Assembly (NCBI GenBank): GCA_003660235.1
Contig: QGON01000053.1
Location: forward strand, 1-64,000
Direction of reading: 5' to 3'
Length of the DNA: 64,000 bases
Origin: a bacterium endosymbiont of Escarpia laminata
GTDB lineage: Bacteria > Pseudomonadota > Gammaproteobacteria > Chromatiales > Chromatiaceae
Shown here: piece after piece, positions 14,994 through 23,382 of the stretch
How the letters are laid out: each line of letters starts with the position of its first letter
Numbering within the stretch: the first letter of the stretch is position 1
Made by a program: the position numbers and the translations under genes
Notes under the pieces: generated by a model
The model's input: only the letters and a program-made list of their open reading frames with translations
What the model was told of the DNA's origin: nothing
Database searches by the model: none

Positions 14994-15296
14994 ATGGCAA
15001 ACAATCAAGAAGGAAGGCCGGGAGTTTCTATACCTCGAATTGCGATTACCGCAACCGCTACAGCAATTGTATTGCTGTTGGTCGGTGCATTCTCGGCTGG
15101 AATTGGTTTTGTCTTTGACAATCGGGACGGCCTTAGCCTCTGCCGTTCTGATCTCGGCAACATAAAAGATCACGTCAAGGCCGTGTGTCATGGTAACCGC
15201 AGGAAAATTGAGGTTCTCGATAACGAAAAGCACATGCTGAAATCAGATGTACGTCTGATTCAGCACTGGATGGAACAACACGAAAGGCTGCATTAA
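14994..15296 (+). CDS. Single-pass membrane protein, candidate inner spanin
   Basis: The 100-residue protein has one TM helix at residues about 15-42 (IAITATATAIVLLLVGAFSA), then a Cys-containing, helical periplasmic segment (KIEVLDNEKHMLKSDVRLIQ). This is the shape of an Rz-type inner spanin: N-in anchor plus coiled coil. No clear Shine-Dalgarno is visible before ATG 14994; an alternative frame starts at 14974 but has no obvious coding logic. It ends 1 bp before the next gene. Assignment to lysis is inference. Confidence 0.5.
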   Translation: MANNQEGRPGVSIPRIAITATATAIVLLLVGAFSAGIGFVFDNRDGLSLCRSDLGNIKDHVKAVCHGNRRKIEVLDNEKHMLKSDVRLIQHWMEQHERLH

Positions 15297-15297
15297 T

Positions 15298-15825
15298 ATG
15301 TTGGAATCACTCATAAAGATCGTTCCGGTTTGTGAAACCAGCATCTGCCGGATGCTGAAAATGACACTGATTGTTGTTGTGGTTCTGGCTGCCATGTGGT
15401 TTACGCATGAGGCAACTGCAGCACCTCAACCCGCCGCCGAAATGGCATTTGTTTATGATGCGGTTCCGCACGAATCCGTCAGCGTGGAATGCACAGACGG
15501 TGCCCAGCAGTTCATGCTACAGCAGGCGCCGCTTGTTCAGCGATCCGCAACGGGTCAGGCCTTTGCTGTCGCAATTGGCAGCATCCTGACGGCAGGCCCT
15601 GGAACCTATGATTGTCTGGTTTCTGTATGGGCCGCAGGTGCACAAAGCCCGAAAGCAACGGCCAGCCCTTTGATTGTTGATGCGTCATTGATGGTGGATA
15701 TCCCAGGGCAGCCTTCCATTCCCGGCCCGCCTGAGCGCGTGGAGCTATGGCGGATCAAAGTTTTCAACGACGGGACTTTCGAGATTATCCCGATTCCAAT
15801 CCCTGACCAGCAGTCGGCTCAATGA
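15298..15825 (+). CDS. Secreted or anchored hypothetical protein, 175 residues
   Basis: Near the N-terminus a hydrophobic segment (MTLIVVVVLAAMWFTHEATA, residues about 22-41) is either an uncleaved anchor or a signal peptide ending near ATAAPQ. The rest resembles a small beta-sandwich: VECTDGAQQFML, then PGTYDCLVSVWAAG and PGPPERVELWRIKV. No family is recognised. Two cysteines (in VECTD and YDCLV) could pair. It shares a 4-bp ATGA overlap with the following gene. Confidence 0.55.
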   Translation: MLESLIKIVPVCETSICRMLKMTLIVVVVLAAMWFTHEATAAPQPAAEMAFVYDAVPHESVSVECTDGAQQFMLQQAPLVQRSATGQAFAVAIGSILTAGPGTYDCLVSVWAAGAQSPKATASPLIVDASLMVDIPGQPSIPGPPERVELWRIKVFNDGTFEIIPIPIPDQQSAQ

Positions 15826-16208
15826 GACTCTACGCATTTTCAAAACTGGTACCGATGGATAGTCTTGCTGATGAGGCGGCTACGGGTCGGTATACCGTTA
15901 CAACCCAGCATTCAGGAATCAATGCGCGTGGGTTTGCATTAACTGATATTGAGATTGATGACAGAGATATAGCAGCGGTCTCTGCCGATGTCGATATTAT
16001 CCTGATTGATCCGATGAAACTGGATGATCTGCTGGTAACTCTCAGCCCAGAACAAAGAACCCGGATTGATAAATTCCTATCCCTATCAGGGTTTGATACT
16101 CGAACAATGTTTGAGGTTTTTCACCCGTCATCCAAAGCGACCGTCCGTGACCTGGTTCGGTGGATGAAAGGCGTTATGTCTGATTTTTATCTGAAAGATG
16201 TTCAATGA
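15822..16208 (+). CDS. Hypothetical phage protein, 128 residues
   Basis: I do not recognise this soluble protein. It has an alpha/beta look: GRYTVTTQHSGINARGFALT, then IDDRDIAAVSADVDIILIDP and SPEQRTRIDKFLSLSGFD. It starts and ends in ATGA overlaps, so it is tightly coupled with the 15298 gene and the large repeat protein at 16205. The three probably act together, but the function cannot be read from the sequence. Confidence 0.55.
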   Translation: MRLYAFSKLVPMDSLADEAATGRYTVTTQHSGINARGFALTDIEIDDRDIAAVSADVDIILIDPMKLDDLLVTLSPEQRTRIDKFLSLSGFDTRTMFEVFHPSSKATVRDLVRWMKGVMSDFYLKDVQ

Positions 16209-17668
16209 GTACCCTCCAGGAATCCGACAATTTTACACGCGCTAATGAGGATCTGGGTGATTCAGGATCGCTGTGGACTGAGTTTATCGGTGGGTCAGGC
16301 TCACGCGCTCAGTTAGTCGGCAACCAGTTAGATGGTTTTACGGCAGACAGTAGCAACAATGTTTCGATGACGGGAATCGATCCCGCCTTGATTACTGACG
16401 CAGACGAAGAAGTCAGGATTAAATTATCTAATAACGCTGGCTTTTGTGGTGTCGTTTTACGCGCAGTCCAGTACAGCACAAACGATACCAACGCCTACTG
16501 CTATTTCCTGAAAAGCAACATAGCTTATATTTACAAAAGAATTAATGGTGGCTGGTCGCCAATGGCCAGTTCCAGTATCACCGCAAGTGGATCGACGCTT
16601 TATGATTGCACATGCAAAGCAATAGCGAACGGTGCAAATGTTGATCTGACGTTTACATTCGATGTGGGTGGCGCGAACGAAGCAACAGTTTCGCACACAG
16701 ACACAACATCTGTGTTTACCGCGAAAGGAACTCTTGGCGTGGGTTGCGGGACAGGCTCTACAGGCTATGCTTTTCTCGCGGATGATTTTGAATATTGGGA
16801 TACAACAAGCGGCGCGATTGTAAAAACCGTCGCCGACTCAGGTTCTGCTGTTGAAACAATAATCGGCCCCAATGTCACAGTCGGTGTTATTGATGTTGGT
16901 GCCAGTAACGAGACTGCCACACCGAGTACCGTAATGCAGTTGGCCGATGTGGGATCGGCGCTTGAGACTGCCGGCCTGTCGGCAACACTGACGATTCAGG
17001 AAGCCGGTGCCGGTACTGAAGCCCTCTCCCTGACGGTCTCCCTGTTGATCGGCGATTCCGGTATCGGGGCGGATCTGGCAACCGTACTGGGCAGCACAAT
17101 CAAACTGGTGCAGGACACCGGCACCGGTGCAGAAACCCTCACGCTCAACACCTCATTCGCAGTGATCGACAGCGCAACGGCAACAGAGCAACCGCTGATC
17201 ACCGTTGCCGTCAATGTTACCGATGCAGCCAGCGCTGTTGAGGCGCTGCTGCTGGCAACAGGCGTTATCAAAATTGTCACCGATATCGGCACCGCGTCTG
17301 AAACACTAAGCGCCAACGGGCAGTTGCAGATAGCCGATACCGGCATCGGAACCGATACCCCGACTGTCCAGGTGTCATTGACACTTCAGGACACCGGATC
17401 AGCCGTTGAGCTGGTCACCACCCTGCAAACAATCCTGAAGGCGGTCTCCGATATTGGCACGGCTACAGAGGGCCTTTCCCTGTCTGTCAATGTGCCGGTT
17501 ACCGATGCAGGAACCGCAGCAGAGAGCGCATCGATCCAGGCAATGATAGCCGTCATCGAGGCAGCAGGCGCAACAGAAGTGGTACTCAAGCAGGTGCCTG
17601 GCGAGAGCCACATAGCCAGCATCACATTCGTATTAAAAACCCGGTCGATGACCTTTACCCAGCACTGA
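16205..17668 (+). CDS. Phage repeat protein: LamG-like domain plus about 14 short beta repeats
   Basis: The N-terminal about 210 residues look like a concanavalin/LamG-like fold, starting ESDNFTRANEDLGDSGSLWT and ending GYAFLADDFEYWD. From about residue 212 to the end come about 14 tandem repeats of roughly 18-20 residues with consensus V-x-D-x-G-x-A-x-E-x-L-x-L-x-x-x-L. Examples are QDTGTGAETLTLNTS, TDIGTASETLSANGQ and QDTGSAVELVTTLQT. Such a repeat could form a beta-solenoid or extended fibre. It is placed between capsid and head-tail joining genes, so it may be a capsid decoration fibre, but it could also be cell-surface cargo. The DNA repeats are diverged, so recent slippage is unlikely. 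Confidence 0.65.
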   Translation: MSTLQESDNFTRANEDLGDSGSLWTEFIGGSGSRAQLVGNQLDGFTADSSNNVSMTGIDPALITDADEEVRIKLSNNAGFCGVVLRAVQYSTNDTNAYCYFLKSNIAYIYKRINGGWSPMASSSITASGSTLYDCTCKAIANGANVDLTFTFDVGGANEATVSHTDTTSVFTAKGTLGVGCGTGSTGYAFLADDFEYWDTTSGAIVKTVADSGSAVETIIGPNVTVGVIDVGASNETATPSTVMQLADVGSALETAGLSATLTIQEAGAGTEALSLTVSLLIGDSGIGADLATVLGSTIKLVQDTGTGAETLTLNTSFAVIDSATATEQPLITVAVNVTDAASAVEALLLATGVIKIVTDIGTASETLSANGQLQIADTGIGTDTPTVQVSLTLQDTGSAVELVTTLQTILKAVSDIGTATEGLSLSVNVPVTDAGTAAESASIQAMIAVIEAAGATEVVLKQVPGESHIASITFVLKTRSMTFTQH

Positions 17669-17679
17669 GGAGCATGCAA

Positions 17680-18177
17680 ATGAACAACACAATTATCAAG
17701 GCCGGCGAATCCGGGCGCATTCACCGCAAATGGACAGTCCAGAAATTCGCACCCGGCGTCTACGAGGCGGGCGGCAAACCCTATGAGGTCATCGAAGAGG
17801 AAGGCAACCTGCTGCTGAATGAAGGCATTCAACTGCTGGAAGACTTGCTCATCGGCGCCGGGGGCACTGCCTACAACAACGCCAATGCCCGCTTGGGCGT
17901 GGGTGATTCCAGCGCAGCAGAGGTGGCGACCCAGACCGACCTGCAGGGTACGAGCAAAACCTATAAGGCGATGGACACCGGTTACCCGTCCCGCGCCGCT
18001 CAGACTATCACCTGGCAGTCAGTGTTTGCCGATGCAGAGGCAAACCACGCATGGGCAGAGGTCACCCTCTCCAATGCTGCCGATGGCTCTGGTGTGAACC
18101 TGAACCGCAAAGTCCAGGACCTCGGCACCAAGGCAACCGGTACCTGGACGCTGCAACTGGCGCTGACCTTCAGCTAA
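17680..18177 (+). CDS. Phage structural protein, 165 residues
   Basis: The TGAGGAG sequence (17666-17672) is correctly spaced for ATG 17680, not for the in-frame ATG 17674. The protein holds KFAPGVYEAGGKPYEVIEEE, then NEGIQLLEDLLIGAGG and NARLGVGDSSAAEVATQTDL, a pattern I know from siphophage structural proteins. The end, QLALTFS, is a beta strand. It probably belongs to the virion surface or head-tail region. No exact family is assigned. Confidence 0.65.
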   Translation: MNNTIIKAGESGRIHRKWTVQKFAPGVYEAGGKPYEVIEEEGNLLLNEGIQLLEDLLIGAGGTAYNNANARLGVGDSSAAEVATQTDLQGTSKTYKAMDTGYPSRAAQTITWQSVFADAEANHAWAEVTLSNAADGSGVNLNRKVQDLGTKATGTWTLQLALTFS

Positions 18178-18187
18178 GGCCACCTCG

Positions 18188-18508
18188 ATGAGCTGCATCC
18201 TAACCGTACCCGCCGGCAACGTATCCTGGCTGACCGTCTCGTTTTTCGACAAAGACGGTTTGCCCGCGACGCCTGCGACTGTTGATTACAAAATCATCTG
18301 TCTGACGACGGGTACGGTTATCAATGCAACTGGGTCGATCACACCCACCGGTCCGGTTGAAGAGATCGAAATCACCGCAGCAGAAAACGCCATCGTCAAT
18401 GCGATAAACACGCGGGAACATCGCCGCGTGATCGTCACCGCAGGCTATGGCGCGGCAAAAGATCATGTCGAGGCCTACGACTACTACGTCAGGAACCTGA
18501 ACCTGTGA
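18188..18508 (+). CDS. Hypothetical phage protein, Ig-like, 106 residues
   Basis: This beta-rich 106-residue protein has alternating strands (CILTVPAGNVSWLTVSFFDK, then VDYKIICLTTGTVI and RRVIVTAGYGAAKDHVEAYD), suggestive of an Ig-like or small barrel fold. It occurs between a structural protein and the FII-like head-tail gene, and its stop overlaps the FII-like start by 4 bp. A virion role is likely, but no family is recognised. Confidence 0.55.
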   Translation: MSCILTVPAGNVSWLTVSFFDKDGLPATPATVDYKIICLTTGTVINATGSITPTGPVEEIEITAAENAIVNAINTREHRRVIVTAGYGAAKDHVEAYDYYVRNLNL

Positions 18509-18807
18509 ACTATGACCGCATGAACAATTCAGTTCTCCGGGTTTTCGGGGAGACCGTCTCCGTTAAATCCGGCGATCTGATTGTTGAGATGACGGCGGTC
18601 TTTGGCAAAGAGGCGCAGGACGTAACCATCGGCAATACCGTATCGATGCGACCCAATGAAACCCTATTGGCGAAAACCACCGACCTGGCGCCGTTGTGTC
18701 TGAAACACGGTTCAAAAATCGAAACACGGGAGGTCTGCTATAGCGTGGTCTCAATCGACCCTGACGATACCGGCATGACAACCCTCATCCTGCGGAAATC
18801 GTCATGA
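18505..18807 (+). CDS. Head-tail joining protein, gpFII-like
   Basis: At 100 residues the protein follows the lambda gpFII layout: an early strand (VEMTAVFGKEAQDV), the segment VSMRPNETLLAKTTDLAP, a short KHGSKIETREVCYSV, and the closing DPDDTGMTTLILRKS that corresponds to the conserved SPDDGG...L of gpFII. gpFII attaches the tail to the completed head. It is encoded just after head genes and before the tail terminator. The similarity is in pattern rather than long identity. Confidence 0.65.
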   Translation: MNYDRMNNSVLRVFGETVSVKSGDLIVEMTAVFGKEAQDVTIGNTVSMRPNETLLAKTTDLAPLCLKHGSKIETREVCYSVVSIDPDDTGMTTLILRKSS

Positions 18808-19250
18808 GCATCACCAACCTGTTTGCCGCAGAACAGCCGATCATTCAGCGCATCACCGACAACGTGACGGGCTTGACCAAGGTCGGGTCAGTCTCCGCCC
18901 TGGCGGGGTTTCAGGAACTCGGTTTGATGCTGCCTGGCGTGTTCGTCATGCCTGCGGATTCCGTGATTACCGGCGACCCGCACGACGGTGGTTTTCAAAA
19001 AGAGTCTCAGTTCTGGCTGGTGTCTGTGTTGGTTGAACACCAGGAGGATGCCCTCGGACCTGACATCGACACAACGGTCAAAAAGGCCGGCGAAATACTC
19101 GCGCAGACAATCCGCGCACTGGTCGGCTGGGCACCGGCAACAGGATTACAACCGTTCGCCTATCGCGGGCGACCAGACCCTAATTACGAACCTGGATACG
19201 GCGAGTTCCCGGCGCTGTTCGAGACGGGTTTTATTATCACCGGGATATGA
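18804..19250 (+). CDS. Tail terminator-like protein (gpU / Mu gp37 type)
   Basis: This 148-residue alpha/beta protein has the layout of tail terminators: PIIQRITDNVTGLTKVG, then GVFVMPADSV, QFWLVSVLVEHQED and a helix KKAGEILAQTIRALVGW, ending FPALFETGFIITGI. Terminators cap the tube at its head end. Its place between FII-like and tube genes supports this. The ATGA overlap with the FII-like gene links translation. Confidence 0.6.
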   Translation: MSITNLFAAEQPIIQRITDNVTGLTKVGSVSALAGFQELGLMLPGVFVMPADSVITGDPHDGGFQKESQFWLVSVLVEHQEDALGPDIDTTVKKAGEILAQTIRALVGWAPATGLQPFAYRGRPDPNYEPGYGEFPALFETGFIITGI

Positions 19251-19260
19251 GGACGCAGTA

Positions 19261-19428
19261 ATGCCAGACATCAAACGGCAAAACTACAAACTGCGCTACC
19301 CCATTATCCAGGGTGGCGAAGATATCGCAGCGGGGGAGATGGTCTCTCTCCGTGAAGATCAGGCAGCACGCATCAAGGCCCATGAAGCCGAGATGGACGC
19401 AAAAAAAGCAGAGGAGGGTAACCAGTGA
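19261..19428 (+). CDS. Small phage protein, 55 residues
   Basis: ATG 19261 begins a 55-residue protein (MPDIKRQNYKLRYPIIQGGE, ending in a charged, helical tail rich in Ala, Lys and Glu). It sits between the tail terminator and tube genes, where Mu-type phages have a small DUF2635 protein, but sequence similarity is not clear. Its stop overlaps the tube gene start by 4 bp. A longer in-frame reading upstream from 18988 overlaps the terminator gene and is a shadow. Confidence 0.5.
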   Translation: MPDIKRQNYKLRYPIIQGGEDIAAGEMVSLREDQAARIKAHEAEMDAKKAEEGNQ

Positions 19429-20210
19429 GCACACCACAAACCAAAGCCGCCAATATCGTACTGGGTGCAGGCTATCTCTATTTTGACGAAGAGGATGCCA
19501 GCGGCAACCTGACCGGTGAACGCTACATCGGCGACACGCCGGGATTCTCCCTCTCTATTGCAACAGAGAAAGTGGATATCGACAGCTCAGATGGTCCCGT
19601 CGCAGAGGAGCTGGTTTCGATCACGAAAAAGGTGAAGCGCGGAGGCTCTGTTGGCGTGCGTGATGTCGAGGGTGACAACCTCGCTGCATTCGTGCTGGGT
19701 GACAAGAGCACCAAAACCCAGACCAGCACCCCGGTCGTCGATGAGGCGCACACGGTAGACACAGACCGCTATTATCAGCTCGGCGCTTCTGTGTCCAACC
19801 CTACGGGGGTGCGCAACGTCTCATCGGTAGTTGTAACCGGCACTGGTGGCACCCCGACCTATACCGTCACCAGTGACTATGTGGTCAATGCGGTAGAGGG
19901 CCGGATCTATATCGTCCCAGGTGGTGCGATCACAGATGGAACCGGCATCCTGGTGGACTACACTCCGGCGGCCAACACCCGCGAACAGGTCGTATCCAAT
20001 ACCAGCGGCGCCAAAACAGGCGCACTGCGATTCGTCGCAGACAACACCGCTGGCGCGAACCGGGATCTCTACATCCCGCGTTGTGAGATGGCCCCGTCCG
20101 GTGACCTGTCGTTCAAGAGCCGCGACAACGCCCAGGAGATGACGTTCGACATCAACGTACAGACCAAGACCGGCTATGCCCAGGTTTACATTGAAGGTCA
20201 GGCCGCATGA
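19425..20210 (+). CDS. Major tail tube protein
   Basis: This 261-residue beta-rich protein is the likely tube subunit. It reads GAGYLYFDEEDASGNLTGER, then GDTPGFSLSIATEKVDIDSS, a tube-type loop DGPVAEELVSITKKVKRGG, and ends NAQEMTFDINVQTKTGYAQV. It is placed directly before the tail assembly chaperones and tape measure, the usual siphophage order. A mid-section insertion (VRNVSSVVVTGTGGTPTYTV) looks like an added surface domain. No sheath gene is present, so the tail is non-contractile. Confidence 0.78.
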   Translation: MSTPQTKAANIVLGAGYLYFDEEDASGNLTGERYIGDTPGFSLSIATEKVDIDSSDGPVAEELVSITKKVKRGGSVGVRDVEGDNLAAFVLGDKSTKTQTSTPVVDEAHTVDTDRYYQLGASVSNPTGVRNVSSVVVTGTGGTPTYTVTSDYVVNAVEGRIYIVPGGAITDGTGILVDYTPAANTREQVVSNTSGAKTGALRFVADNTAGANRDLYIPRCEMAPSGDLSFKSRDNAQEMTFDINVQTKTGYAQVYIEGQAA

Positions 20211-20620
20211 GCCAGCCCGTAGATGAAACCGAGATCCTCCACCCGGAGCATGAGCTGATCATTAACGGTGAAACCATCACCGTGCATGAGTTCAGTTTCC
20301 GTGAAGGGTTGGATCTCGGGCCGGTGATCGCTGGCCTGCTGCCGCAACTGGATGCGGTCGTGGGCGATGGCTCCGACCTTTCCGGCCTGCTCGATGTGCT
20401 CTATCAGCACCCGGACGCCCTGGAACAGATGCTCATCATGGCCACCGGCAAAGACAAGGCCTGGATCGACGGGCTGACCGCAGAAGACGGCGACATGCTC
20501 GTGATGTTGTTCTGGAGCGTCAACGCCCCTTTTTTTACGAGACGGCTGGCTTCCCGTCGGATGCAAAAGAAGGCCGGGGAAAAGGCGGTCAGGGACCTGC
20601 GCTCAGTGAAGTCTACCTGA
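20207..20620 (+). CDS. Tail assembly chaperone, short form (gpG-like)
   Basis: This 137-residue protein is in the gpG position between tube and tape measure genes. It reads ELIINGETITVHEFSFREGL, then GLLPQLDAVV and GLLDVLYQHPDALEQMLIMA. Such chaperones coat the tape measure during tail assembly. Near its end the mRNA carries a U UUU UUU heptamer in the right phase (20530-20536) for a -1 frameshift into the downstream frame, giving a G-T-like fusion. The start overlaps the tube stop. Confidence 0.75.
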   Translation: MSQPVDETEILHPEHELIINGETITVHEFSFREGLDLGPVIAGLLPQLDAVVGDGSDLSGLLDVLYQHPDALEQMLIMATGKDKAWIDGLTAEDGDMLVMLFWSVNAPFFTRRLASRRMQKKAGEKAVRDLRSVKST

Positions 20621-20811
20621 CGCTGATGGCTCACGGTGTTGCCCGCTCTCCGCAAGAGATCGGGCGACTCACAAAACGGCAGATGAGGTTGCTATACAAC
20701 ACGGCAATCAAAATCGACCGGCGCAAGCGGGCAGAAAACATCGTGGATACCAACGCCGGGGTGGTCGCCGGTGACAGTGCAAACGAAAAGATCGAATGGC
20801 TATTATCTTGA
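20207..20811 (+). CDS. Tail assembly chaperone, long -1 frameshift product (gpGT-like)
   Basis: If ribosomes slip back one base at T TTT TTT (20530-20536, phase X_XXY_YYZ in codons CCT TTT TTT), reading continues in the -1 frame without a stop from 20536 to 20811. The joined protein has about 201 residues: 110 from the short form, then YETAGFPSDAKEGRGKGGQG and, later, RLTKRQMRLLYNTAIKID. The downstream part has no good independent start. Lambda gpG/gpGT is made the same way, and most siphophages conserve it. Confidence 0.8.
20530..20536 (+). promoter_or_regulatory. Programmed -1 frameshift site (T TTT TTT)
   Basis: Seven T residues with zero-frame codons CCT|TTT|TTT|ACG give the canonical U_UUU_UUU slippery heptamer. 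A -1 slip opens the frame through 20811, matching tail chaperone genes in other long-tailed phages. It lies 81 bp before the zero-frame stop at 20618. Confidence 0.8.
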
Positions 20812-20830
20812 GGTAACCAGGTTCTGACCC

Positions 20831-21376
20831 ATGGCGGCAATTTCCCTATTAATCCGTGAAGACACCCGCGAGGTGGAGCGTATGCTCAAACACTATCGCG
20901 GGGGGGCTTCAAAGGTCATCACCAGGGCGCTTAACAAAACCATCAAACCGGTTGAGCGGGTAGCCGTGCGCAACATGGCAGAGGACCTGCGCATCACCCA
21001 GAAGAGCGTGCGAAAGGCCATCAGACTGCGCCGCGCCACCTGGTCAAACCTGCGGGCAGAGGTCCAGGTGACGGGACGACGATTGCCGGTCTCGGCGTTC
21101 GCCGCGAAACAGACAAAACCTGGTGTGACATACAGGGGCAAGGGCAGCGGTCGTAAGCTGATCACCGGCGCATTTATCACCACCCTGCGCAGCGGTCATG
21201 TAGGCGTTTTCAAGCGGCTGAGCAAAAAGCGTCTGCCGATCCAGGAACTGTTCGGCCCATCGATCCCCCATGTATTCATCCAGTCCCACATCCAACGAGT
21301 CATGGACACCGAAGCCGATTCCATCTGGCGTAAAAACCTCGACCATGAATTGAAGTGGTTCATTAAAAATGCCTGA
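20831..21376 (+). CDS. Minor tail protein, gpZ-like
   Basis: This basic 181-residue protein matches the minor tail protein Z family: SKVITRALNKTIKPVERVAV, then LRITQKSVRKAIRLRRAT and, later, GFRYRGKG-like segment TYRGKGSGRKLITGAFI. It ends TEADSIWRKNLDHELKWF. In lambda, Z helps join tail to head and lies before the tube gene. Here it lies between chaperones and tape measure. The stop overlaps the tape measure start by 8 bp. Confidence 0.72.
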   Translation: MAAISLLIREDTREVERMLKHYRGGASKVITRALNKTIKPVERVAVRNMAEDLRITQKSVRKAIRLRRATWSNLRAEVQVTGRRLPVSAFAAKQTKPGVTYRGKGSGRKLITGAFITTLRSGHVGVFKRLSKKRLPIQELFGPSIPHVFIQSHIQRVMDTEADSIWRKNLDHELKWFIKNA

Positions 21377-23381
21377 TCGTAAAGCAAAATATATCCTTGA
21401 AGCGGAAGACCGCACCAAGCTGGCGCTGAAAAAGGCCGAGCGTAACTTCAAGAGTTTTGGCTCATCCATCACCAAAATGATCGGCCCCCTGGCGGTCCTG
21501 GGATCAGGTGCCGCACTCACCGGGTTGGTCAGTCAGTCATTCCGCGCTGCCGATGCCATCGGCAAGATGGCGGACAAAACAGGGCTGTCGACTGACTCAT
21601 TGCAAGAGTATCAGTTCGCCGCTGAACGCTCCGGCATGAGTACCGAACTGCTCAACAACAACATGACCGCATTCGTCAAGCGGGTGGGCGAAGCCAAGCA
21701 GGGGACCGGCGCCCTGGTCACGTTCCTGAAAAAATACGACCAGCAGCTACTCGAATCGATCAAAAATTCAAAATCCCAGGAGGAGGCGTTAAACCTCATC
21801 GCCGATGCAATCAAAAAAGCCGACAGCGCAACCGAACGCGCCGCCATCGCAAACGCAGCATTCAGCCGGTCGGGTATCGGCATGGTCAACATGCTGCGGG
21901 ATGGCAGTGCCGGACTGGATGAATTCAGCCGGCAGGCACAGGATGCCGGTGTCGTACTCGAAGAGAGCCTGATCAGAAAAGCCGAGCGCATCAACGACCG
22001 CTGGGATACGTTGGTCTCAACGATTGGAACCAGCCTGCAGACAGCCGTACTGAATACGATCTCATTCATCGGCGGCATCAGTGATATCACCAAGCTGGAA
22101 TCCCAGGTCGGTGGACTGAAAAACAAACTCGATGACCTGAATGACGGAATAGCCGTCTATCAGACTCGAATCGATGAACTCAAGGCGCTGGATAACGACG
22201 CGTTGACCCCTGCAATCGCTGCGCTGGAAAAGGGACTGAAAAGCGCACAGGATGAAGCCGCAAAGCTGCAAAATCGAATTGATGAACTCACCGGCAAAAA
22301 GCCTGCCCCGTCAGCCGGTGACACTGGGGATGACAAACCGGACGGCTCACAAGACAAACTGAAAAAACGCTTTGAATCTGCCCTCTCAGGCATGCATCGC
22401 CAGATCGCCCTGCTCGATGCCACCACCAAACACGAACAGACCCTATGGGAAGTCCAGAATGGCCGGTTCAAAGACCTGAGCGACCAACAAAAACAAGCCC
22501 TGCTCGATGCCGCAAAGGCCGCTGACCAGCGCAAGCAGGAGATCGACGCACTCACGGCGCAAAAGAGAGCCGCTGCTGATGCCAACGTCGCCGAACAGGT
22601 CGCGATGGAAGATGCCGCAAAAGCCGCAGCAGACTACAACAGAACACTCGAATCACAGGCCCAGACCTGGCGCGATCAGATAAATCCCGTCAACTCGCTA
22701 CAGCGCCAGATGGAAGAACTCGACCTGCTGCTGGAGAAAGGCAAGATCTCCTGGGAGACCTACAGCGAAGCCATGCTCCAGGTCACCGATGAGATGGACG
22801 CCGTCGGCGAGAAGAGCGAGGAAACGGCAGACAAGATGAGCGAGTTCGCCGTCCAGGCGGCCCGCAACATGGAAAATGTTTTTGCCGATGGGTTCTTCGA
22901 CATTATGCAGGGCAATTTCGACGACATGGGGAGTAACTTCAAATCGACCATCGACCGTATGGTTGCCGACCTGCTGGCCTCTCAACTGCTGGAATACCTG
23001 ATGGGCAGCTTCGGAACCACGGGGGAGATGGGAGGAGTGTTCGGCAGCTTGATCTCGTCTCTGTTCCACACCGGCGGTATCGCCGGGACCGGCAGCCAGA
23101 CCCGTGCAGTGCCTGCACTCGCATTTGCTGGTGCTCCCCGCTATCACACAGGCGCTATTGCAGGACTCAGAAGTAACGAAGTCCCCGCCATCCTGGAGCG
23201 GGGCGAAGAGGTCCTGACCAAAAACGACCCGCGCCACCGCAACAACGGCGGGGGTGGCACAGTCAATCTGACGCTGAACATCAACAACCCAAAAGACGCC
23301 CAGAGTTTTATGCAGAACGAGAACCAGCTTGGCCGTGAAGCCGTCCGCCAGCTCGACAACTGGCGCATGAGGAACACCTGA
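21369..23381 (+). CDS. Tail tape measure protein
   Basis: This 670-residue helical protein sets tail length; at about 0.15 nm per residue it suggests a tail near 100 nm. The N-terminus has the family hallmark AEDRTKLALKKAERNFKSFG, followed by ADAIGKMADKTGLSTDSLQE and QFAAERSGMSTELLNNNM. The middle is a long coiled coil (VGGLKNKLDDLNDGIAVYQT). The end (VPAILERGEEVLTKNDPRHR) is the usual tape-measure C-terminal motif, and a Gly-rich hinge precedes it. It is on the short side of the family. Confidence 0.9.
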   Translation: MPDRKAKYILEAEDRTKLALKKAERNFKSFGSSITKMIGPLAVLGSGAALTGLVSQSFRAADAIGKMADKTGLSTDSLQEYQFAAERSGMSTELLNNNMTAFVKRVGEAKQGTGALVTFLKKYDQQLLESIKNSKSQEEALNLIADAIKKADSATERAAIANAAFSRSGIGMVNMLRDGSAGLDEFSRQAQDAGVVLEESLIRKAERINDRWDTLVSTIGTSLQTAVLNTISFIGGISDITKLESQVGGLKNKLDDLNDGIAVYQTRIDELKALDNDALTPAIAALEKGLKSAQDEAAKLQNRIDELTGKKPAPSAGDTGDDKPDGSQDKLKKRFESALSGMHRQIALLDATTKHEQTLWEVQNGRFKDLSDQQKQALLDAAKAADQRKQEIDALTAQKRAAADANVAEQVAMEDAAKAAADYNRTLESQAQTWRDQINPVNSLQRQMEELDLLLEKGKISWETYSEAMLQVTDEMDAVGEKSEETADKMSEFAVQAARNMENVFADGFFDIMQGNFDDMGSNFKSTIDRMVADLLASQLLEYLMGSFGTTGEMGGVFGSLISSLFHTGGIAGTGSQTRAVPALAFAGAPRYHTGAIAGLRSNEVPAILERGEEVLTKNDPRHRNNGGGGTVNLTLNINNPKDAQSFMQNENQLGREAVRQLDNWRMRNT

Positions 23382-23382
23382 C

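Noticed and set aside
20626-20811. Separate 61-codon gene after the tail chaperone
   Set aside because: It has no clear start and continues upstream in the same open frame to the T-heptamer; a -1 frameshift product explains it better.
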